A stretch of DNA of 9,959 bases from Calditrichaeota bacterium AABM5.125.24 (GTDB lineage Bacteria > Electryoneota > AABM5-125-24 > Hatepunaeales > Hatepunaeaceae), in NCBI GenBank assembly GCA_002127415.1, contig MWJR01000130.1, positions 1 through 9,959 of the forward strand. The letters run 5' to 3'. Position numbers and translations under genes: made by a program. Position 1 is the stretch's first letter; each line of letters opens with the position of its first letter. Positions 5,454-9,959 of the stretch are shown here, one piece after another. The notes under the pieces are model-generated. The model had not been told where the DNA came from. It was given only the letters and a program-made list of their open reading frames with translations, and searched no databases.

Positions 5454-6318
5454 TTTCGAACCGGGGGGCCTCTACGACCGGATTCAGGCGTCGATCGAAT
5501 TTATCCGCTCGGCAGGATACGGCGGCACCCCCGGCAGTGCGCTAATCTTCGGCAGCGGTCTGGGTGCAATGGCCGGCGGGATGCAGGTCGAGTTTGAGCT
5601 TCCCTACGGCGAAATACCCGGCTTCGTTGATACCACCCTCGAATTCCATAAAGGGAGGCTCCTTTTCGGGAAAATAGCCGACGAACCGGTGGTGGCTATG
5701 GATGGTCGTTTCCACCGATACGAAGGCTACACCCTGCAGCAGATAACCTTCCCGGTGAGGGTGATGAGGATGCTGGGCGCCGGGACGCTCTTACTGTCGA
5801 ACCTGGCCGGAGGGTTGAATCCCGAGTTTCACGCCGGTGATGTGGTGCTGATAATCGACCAGATTAACCTGATGGGGGACAATCCGCTGATCGGCGCCAA
5901 TGACGACAGACTCGGGCCGCGCTTTGTGGATATGTCCGAGCCTTACAGCCGTCGGTTGATAGCACTGGCTGAGAAACATGCTATGCAACAGGGCATTCGT
6001 CTGCCGAGGGGTGTCTATGCAGCCCTGACCGGGTCGTCGTTTGAGACCCGGGCCGAGTACCGGATGCTCCGCGGGCTGGGAGCGGATATGGTCGGGATGT
6101 CGAGCGTGCCGGAGGTTATCATTGCCAGGCACGGCGGTATGGAGGTGCTGGGGTTCAGCCTCATCTCCGATGACTGCTTCCCGGAGTGTCTGGAACCGAT
6201 TGATGTTGAGCTGCTGCTGGATTATGCCGGAAACGGCGCGGAGGTGATTGGGAAGATCATCCGCGGGGTGCTCGAGGACGAGGAATACTGTCCAGTTCGT
6301 CACTCTGACAGTGAGTGA
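5419..6318 (+). CDS. punA: Purine nucleoside phosphorylase, trimeric PNP-I type
   Basis: This 299-residue enzyme family splits purine (deoxy)nucleosides with phosphate into base and (deoxy)ribose-1-phosphate in cytoplasmic salvage. The trimeric-PNP motifs are in order: GSGLG (45-49), phosphate-site H77, GRFHRYEGY (96-104), SNLAGGLNP (127-135), DQINLMGDNPLIG (147-159), TGSSFETRAE (204-213, with purine-binding E209) and GMSSVPEVIIARH (226-238, with S228). The base-contacting Asn of human PNP (N243 in SLITN) is Asp here (SLISD, D251), and the usual TNAAGG reads SNLAGG. Both changes touch the nucleoside pocket, so specificity may differ from the classic 6-oxopurine enzyme. MTAP is a relative, but the GSGLG/GRFHRYEGY pattern favours PNP. 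The GTG start follows GAGGAG (5403-5408) by 10 nt and lies within the end of divIVA. The catalysed class is sure; the preferred base is not. Confidence 0.93.
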   Translation: MAQPKPKTGPDSFEPGGLYDRIQASIEFIRSAGYGGTPGSALIFGSGLGAMAGGMQVEFELPYGEIPGFVDTTLEFHKGRLLFGKIADEPVVAMDGRFHRYEGYTLQQITFPVRVMRMLGAGTLLLSNLAGGLNPEFHAGDVVLIIDQINLMGDNPLIGANDDRLGPRFVDMSEPYSRRLIALAEKHAMQQGIRLPRGVYAALTGSSFETRAEYRMLRGLGADMVGMSSVPEVIIARHGGMEVLGFSLISDDCFPECLEPIDVELLLDYAGNGAEVIGKIIRGVLEDEEYCPVRHSDSE

Positions 6319-6342
6319 TTGTCGCGTTCTAACGACATTTAC

Positions 6343-6399
6343 CTGTAGTCGGGCTTGTCCCAAGCCCGACTGTCGCGGTTGAGACAACCGTGACTACAG
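6343..6399. repeat. Branched inverted repeat upstream of ileS
   Basis: Three nested pairings lie in 57 bp. CTGTAGTC (6343-6350) pairs with GACTACAG (6392-6399). Inside, AGTCGGGCTTG (6347-6357) pairs perfectly with CAAGCCCGACT (6361-6371) over a TCC loop, and GTCGCGGTTG (6372-6381) pairs with CAACCGTGAC (6385-6394) over AGA with one G-T wobble. Outer and inner stems share four bases at each end and so compete partly. It resembles a REP-like palindromic element or a Y-shaped RNA. No T-run follows, so it is not a standard terminator. Confidence 0.7.
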
Positions 6400-6411
6400 A
6401 GGCGTTTAGTC

Positions 6412-6439
6412 GTGCTGTCACACTGGAGTGTGACAGCAC
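6412..6439. repeat. Perfect 13-bp hairpin in the ileS leader
   Basis: GTGCTGTCACACT (6412-6424) is followed by GG and its exact reverse complement AGTGTGACAGCAC (6427-6439). In RNA the loop would be about TGGA on a 12-bp stem. It ends 64 bp before the ileS ATG. It could be the terminator-like end of the punA transcript, part of the neighbouring repeat, or a protein-binding palindrome. No U-run follows it. Confidence 0.7.
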
Positions 6440-6463
6440 AGAAGCGCACAATACAACTGTTAA

Positions 6464-6493
6464 TTGCCCTAATTTTAACTCATTCGATTTAAT
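6464..6493 (+). promoter_or_regulatory. Possible promoter for ileS-dksA
   Basis: TTGCCC (6464-6469) and TTTAAT (6488-6493) are separated by 18 nt in the only A/T-rich stretch of this region. The start site would fall near 6500, next to the ATG at 6504, which has no Shine-Dalgarno. The match is modest. Confidence 0.3.
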
Positions 6494-6503
6494 CCGTTGC
6501 ATT

Positions 6504-9500
6504 ATGTCAAGCCGAGAGGATACTGAGACCAAAGAGACCGTCTGGTGGCCGGACAGACCCGGTGAGGGGCCGGTTCCCGTCGGTGCCAGGGTTCATTTTC
6601 CGAGCCTGGACGACCGGGTCCTCGGGTTCTGGGACCGGCACGGCGTCTTCCAGCGCACCATCAGCGAGCGGGAGGGGTGTTCGGACTATATCACCTACGA
6701 CGGGCCTCCCGGCACCAACGGCCGCCCCCATATCGGCCATATGATGCAGTCGGCCCTGAAGGACCTGTGGCCGCGATATCACACGATGAAGGGCTGCCGG
6801 GTGCTGCGTAAGGCCGGATGGGATACGCACGGGCTGCCGGTGGAATTGACTGCGGAGGTGGAACTCGGTCTCAAATCCAAGCGCGATATTATAGCTTACG
6901 GTGTTGAGAAATATATCGACTATTGCCGTGAGACCGTATTCCGTTATAAGGATGCTTGGACGGAGGCTATCCGTCGTATCGGTCGGTTCCTCGATACCGA
7001 TAACCCCTATGCTACTCTTAACACTGAATACATACAAACGGATTGGTGGGTTCTGAAACAGGCGTGGGATAAGGGGCTGTTGTATCAGGACCTGAAGATT
7101 ATGCCTCATTGCGCACGTTGCGGCACATCCCTCTCGGCCCACGAAACCGCGCAGGGTTATGCCGACATCAGCGACATCTCGCTATATGTGAAGTTCCCGG
7201 TTGTGGGGGCCGAGAAGACCTACTTCGTCGCCTGGACCACCACCGCCTGGACGCTGCTGTCCAACGTGGCGCTGGCCGTCAATCCGGTGCTGCTGTATGT
7301 TACGGTGGAGAATGCGGATGGGGTTCGGTATATCCTGGCCGAGGCCTGCCTGGATGCATTAGCCGGTATGATCGGTGAGTATAAGGTTGTTGACAGACGC
7401 CCCGGAGCTGAGATCGAGGGCGCAGGTTACCGACCACTGTGGGAGTTTCAGGAGGGGGTCGGCGGGGAGGCCTTCAGGGTGATAGCCGACGACTATGTGA
7501 CCGCTGCTGACGGCAGCGGGGTGGTTCATCTGGCGCTCTACGGCGAGGATGATTTCCGCATCATCCGCCAGCGCGGTCTGCCCACGGTTCAGAACGTTGA
7601 CCAGGACGGCAAGTGCGTTCGGGAGACCGGTGTTTACGCCGGACGCTACTTCCGTGAGGAGGGGCTGGATGCGGATATCGTGAATGACCTTGACGGTCGC
7701 GGGCTGCTGCTCGGCAGGGAGGACATCGTCCACTCGTATCCCCACTGCTACCGGTGCGAAGAGCCGCTTATGTATTATGCCAAGAGCGGCTGGTTCCTCA
7801 GGACCTCCAGCTTCAAGGATAAGATGATCGCTGCCAACAGCCGGATAAACTGGTATCCCGGGCATATAAAGCAGGGCCGCTTCGGTAACTGGCTTGAGAA
7901 TAACGTTGACTGGTCCATATCGCGCGAGCGCTACTGGGGCTCCCCGCTGCCTATCTGGACCTGCACAGATTGCCGGGCCAGGGTCTGCGTGGGGTCGCTG
8001 GCAGAACTGGCGGAGCTTCGCGGCGAACCGCTGCCGGCAGATTTCGATCCGCACAAGCCCTATATCGACCGCATTGAACTGACCTGCAAAGAGTGCGGTG
8101 GTGCGATGAAGCGCGAGTCTGAGGTGCTCGACTCCTGGTTCAACGCCGGGATTATGCCCTGGGGACAGTGGGGGTATCCGGCCGCGCCGAACTCGGACGA
8201 GATGCTGGCGAATCAGTATCCGGCCGACTTCATCTGCGAGGCTATCGATCAGACGCGGGGCTGGTTCTATACGCTGCTGGCTCCGGCTACGATGTTGACC
8301 GGCCAGTCGTGCTTCCGCAACGTGATCTGCACCGAGCATATCTCCGATTCGGAGGGCCGGAAGATGTCCAAGTCACGCGGCAACGTGGTGGACCCGGTCG
8401 ATCTGTGCGAGCGGTATGGCGCTGACGCGGTGCGCTGGAACTTCTACACCATAAATCCGTGGACAGCCCGCCGGTTTAACGAGGCCGACCTGTCGGATTG
8501 TCTGAAGCGGGTCATCATCCCTTACTGGAACGCCTACAGCTTCTTCGTCACCTACGCCCGGGTCGATAACTGGCAGCCTGAGAAGGGAACCGAGCCGTCC
8601 GACCGGTTGCTCGACCGATGGATACTGTCGCGGCTTGAATGGCTGCGCGAATCTATAGAATCGGCGCTGGACGGCTATGACTGCGCCAGCGCAGCCGGGG
8701 CTGTCGCTGTGTTCATCGACGAATTGACCAACTGGTTCATCCGTCGGTCAAGGCGCCGTTTCTGGAAGTCGGAAGACGACCAGGACAAGCGCGCAGCATA
8801 CACGACCCTTCACGCTGTGTTGTGCCGGACAAACAGGATGTTGGCGCCGTTTATGCCGTTCATTGCCGAGGTCGTTTATCAGAACCTGGAGCGTTCGTTT
8901 GATCCATCCGCTCCCGACAGCGTTCATCTGGCGAACTGGCCAGCCTCCCGGTCCGAACTGCGCGACACCGAACTGGAGAGGGCGATGTCCCGCACCAGGG
9001 AGGTAGTGACTTTAGCCCGGTCGCTGCGAAATGAAGGCGGCGTCCGGACCAGGCAGCCGCTGCCTGAGCTGATCCTGGCCGGTGAAGGTGAGGAGCTGGG
9101 GCCCGAGCTGGAAGGGATACTGCTGGATGAATTGAACGTCAAGCGGTTGCGGCGGGTCTCAGACCCCGGCGAGCTTCTGTCCTATCGTGCCAGGGCGGAC
9201 TTCAAGTCCCTCGGTCCGAGGCTGGCGGACAGGATGAAACCGGTGTCAGAGGCTATCGCCGTCCTGGACGATGCCGCTGTGCGCCGTCTGCTTGAAGAGG
9301 GTGAGATTCAGATTGAGGGTGAGACCTTCAACCGGGATGAGATAATCGTCGAACAGGTTCCCAACGACGGTTTCTGGGTTCGCAGCGAGGGGGACTTGAC
9401 CGTTGGCCTCGACCATCGGGTTGATGGAACGCTCCGCGCAGAATGGATGGCCAGGGAGTTCGTCCATCAGGTTCAGAACCTGCGCCGAACCGCCGATCTG

Positions 9501-9698
9501 GAGGTTACCCAGCGCATTCACATCGAGTTCGACGGGACGGAACAGATCCGTGAGGCGGTCGCTCGACATAAGAGCTATATCTGCTCCGAGACCCTGGCCA
9601 CCAAGCTGACAAACAGTGCGGCGGTCTCACCAGGGGTGGAGCTCAAGATCGGCGATCAGGCCGGAAGGATAGATGTCGAACCATCTGATAAGAGGTAG
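6504..9698 (+). CDS. ileS: Isoleucyl-tRNA synthetase, type 2 (eukaryote-like)
   Basis: This 1064-residue class Ia synthetase charges tRNA-Ile with isoleucine in the cytoplasm. Visible are HIGH (76-79) after YDGPPGTNGRP, GWDTHGLPVE, KMSKS (620-624) and Cys pairs C203/C206, C415/C418, C487/C490 and C528/C531, at least some of which probably bind zinc. The CP1 editing domain lies between (about 230-400), followed by the anticodon-binding helical domain (about 720-880). The C-terminus lacks the zinc finger of type 1 enzymes and has the FKSLGPRLADRMK stretch of type 2 enzymes, a class known for natural mupirocin tolerance. The editing motifs are unusual: WTTTPWTLPSN reads WTTTAWTLLSN (from W244), and HxAPxFGxDD reads HLALYGEDD (342-350), one residue shorter. 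The frame is open upstream to a GTG or ACG region near 6390, but those 38 residues run through a palindrome and are unlike IleRS, so ATG 6504 is chosen. dksA follows without a gap. Confidence 0.95.
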   Translation: MSSREDTETKETVWWPDRPGEGPVPVGARVHFPSLDDRVLGFWDRHGVFQRTISEREGCSDYITYDGPPGTNGRPHIGHMMQSALKDLWPRYHTMKGCRVLRKAGWDTHGLPVELTAEVELGLKSKRDIIAYGVEKYIDYCRETVFRYKDAWTEAIRRIGRFLDTDNPYATLNTEYIQTDWWVLKQAWDKGLLYQDLKIMPHCARCGTSLSAHETAQGYADISDISLYVKFPVVGAEKTYFVAWTTTAWTLLSNVALAVNPVLLYVTVENADGVRYILAEACLDALAGMIGEYKVVDRRPGAEIEGAGYRPLWEFQEGVGGEAFRVIADDYVTAADGSGVVHLALYGEDDFRIIRQRGLPTVQNVDQDGKCVRETGVYAGRYFREEGLDADIVNDLDGRGLLLGREDIVHSYPHCYRCEEPLMYYAKSGWFLRTSSFKDKMIAANSRINWYPGHIKQGRFGNWLENNVDWSISRERYWGSPLPIWTCTDCRARVCVGSLAELAELRGEPLPADFDPHKPYIDRIELTCKECGGAMKRESEVLDSWFNAGIMPWGQWGYPAAPNSDEMLANQYPADFICEAIDQTRGWFYTLLAPATMLTGQSCFRNVICTEHISDSEGRKMSKSRGNVVDPVDLCERYGADAVRWNFYTINPWTARRFNEADLSDCLKRVIIPYWNAYSFFVTYARVDNWQPEKGTEPSDRLLDRWILSRLEWLRESIESALDGYDCASAAGAVAVFIDELTNWFIRRSRRRFWKSEDDQDKRAAYTTLHAVLCRTNRMLAPFMPFIAEVVYQNLERSFDPSAPDSVHLANWPASRSELRDTELERAMSRTREVVTLARSLRNEGGVRTRQPLPELILAGEGEELGPELEGILLDELNVKRLRRVSDPGELLSYRARADFKSLGPRLADRMKPVSEAIAVLDDAAVRRLLEEGEIQIEGETFNRDEIIVEQVPNDGFWVRSEGDLTVGLDHRVDGTLRAEWMAREFVHQVQNLRRTADLEVTQRIHIEFDGTEQIREAVARHKSYICSETLATKLTNSAAVSPGVELKIGDQAGRIDVEPSDKR

Positions 9699-9959
9699 AT
9701 GAAGGAGGTTGAGATAGAAGGCACCGTGGAAAACAGTGGGACCGGGCAGGAGGCTGAGCGCTTCTCGCCCGATGACAAGGGTTTTTTCCGCGAGCTAATA
9801 ATGCAGCGCCGCGATAAGATTCTGCGTGAATTGGGGCTGCTCACAGAGGCGACGCGTAACACGGTTTCGGAGTATTCCGGCGACCATTCCACCTACTCGC
9901 TCCATATGGCCGACCAGGGGACGGATGCCCAGGAGCGTGAGAAGGCTTTTCTGTTCGCC
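9699..9959 (+). CDS. dksA: TraR/DksA-family transcription factor, N-terminal part (3'-partial)
   Basis: Eighty-seven residues are present and the frame is open to the window edge. DksA-type proteins enter the RNA polymerase secondary channel and, with ppGpp, adjust initiation at rRNA and amino-acid genes. After a variable acidic leader (1-25), FRELIMQRRDKILRELGLL begins a coiled coil. The stretch YSLHMADQGTDAQEREKAF corresponds to the coiled-coil tip and return helix that I recognise from DksA-like proteins of FCB bacteria. The expected C4 zinc finger would lie beyond the window. The ATG directly follows the ileS TAG, so translation is probably coupled. Oddly, the strongest ribosome-site sequence (GAAGGAGG, 9701-9708) lies just inside the gene and only a weak AAGAGG precedes the ATG. 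ileS followed by a DksA-like gene is an arrangement I know from Bacteroidetes, often with lspA next. Confidence 0.85.
   Translation, partial: MKEVEIEGTVENSGTGQEAERFSPDDKGFFRELIMQRRDKILRELGLLTEATRNTVSEYSGDHSTYSLHMADQGTDAQEREKAFLFA

Noticed and set aside
6390..6503. An upstream start for ileS adding 38 residues
   Set aside because: The added stretch crosses the branched repeat and the 13-bp palindrome, is unlike IleRS N-termini and would begin within a hairpin arm. ATG 6504 gives a normal protein.
6319..6503. T-box riboswitch controlling ileS
   Set aside because: The hairpins suggested it, but I find no T-box consensus (GGGUGGNACCRCG-like), no antiterminator and no T-run terminator before the start.
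7527..7553. Frameshift or pseudogene in ileS at the altered editing loop
   Set aside because: The reading frame is continuous with sensible IleRS sequence on both sides; the difference is a single in-frame codon.
7359..8339. Minus-strand open frame of 326 codons
   Set aside because: It lies wholly within ileS opposite conserved IleRS motifs and has no recognisable domain or start context; a shadow frame of a G+C-rich gene.
1..9959. tRNA or rRNA genes
   Set aside because: No intergenic stretch contains a cloverleaf with the conserved GTTCRA arm, and there is no room for rRNA.

Overview
The window is about 57% G+C, densely coded and looks chromosomal. It suggests an uncultured bacterium of the Fibrobacteres-Chlorobi-Bacteroidetes (FCB) side of the tree, for example Zixibacteria or a KSB1- or Marinimicrobia-like lineage. 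The clues are a large secreted protein ending in a FlgD/type-IX-sorting-like beta domain, a eukaryote-like (type 2) isoleucyl-tRNA synthetase directly followed by a TraR/DksA gene, and many GTG/TTG starts. The phylum is an inference; no rRNA or other decisive marker is present.

Layout. (a) 1-2414, + strand: the C-terminal 803 residues of a large exported protein whose start lies upstream. (b) 2415-2666: a non-coding stretch between convergent genes, filled with inverted repeats, including two opposed copies of a C-run/G-run hairpin element. (c) 2667-4038, - strand: a two-gene unit, yhhQ (queuosine-precursor transporter) followed by a LOG-like nucleotide-hydrolase-family gene. (d) 4039-4177: a divergent promoter region. 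(e) 4178-6318, + strand: yggS (PLP homeostasis), a DivIVA-domain gene and a purine nucleoside phosphorylase, each overlapping the next. (f) 6319-6503: a leader holding a branched inverted repeat and a perfect 13-bp hairpin. (g) 6504-9698: ileS. (h) 9699 to the end: the N-terminal half of a DksA-like regulator, starting directly after the ileS stop.

How it fits together. The order yggS - divIVA - (punA) - ileS - dksA looks like a shortened form of the Firmicutes ylmE-sepF-ylmG-ylmH-divIVA-ileS cluster. Here sepF/ylmG/ylmH are absent and a purine phosphorylase sits between divIVA and ileS. The overlaps imply co-translation of yggS, divIVA and punA. The repeat-rich leader suggests ileS-dksA may be expressed separately.

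No phage, defence, CRISPR, tRNA or transposase gene was found, and I do not see a new multi-gene system. The best leads are residue-level changes (IleRS editing motifs, PNP base-binding residue, LOG signature), the yhhQ-LOG pairing, and the opposed repeat elements at 2412-2670.
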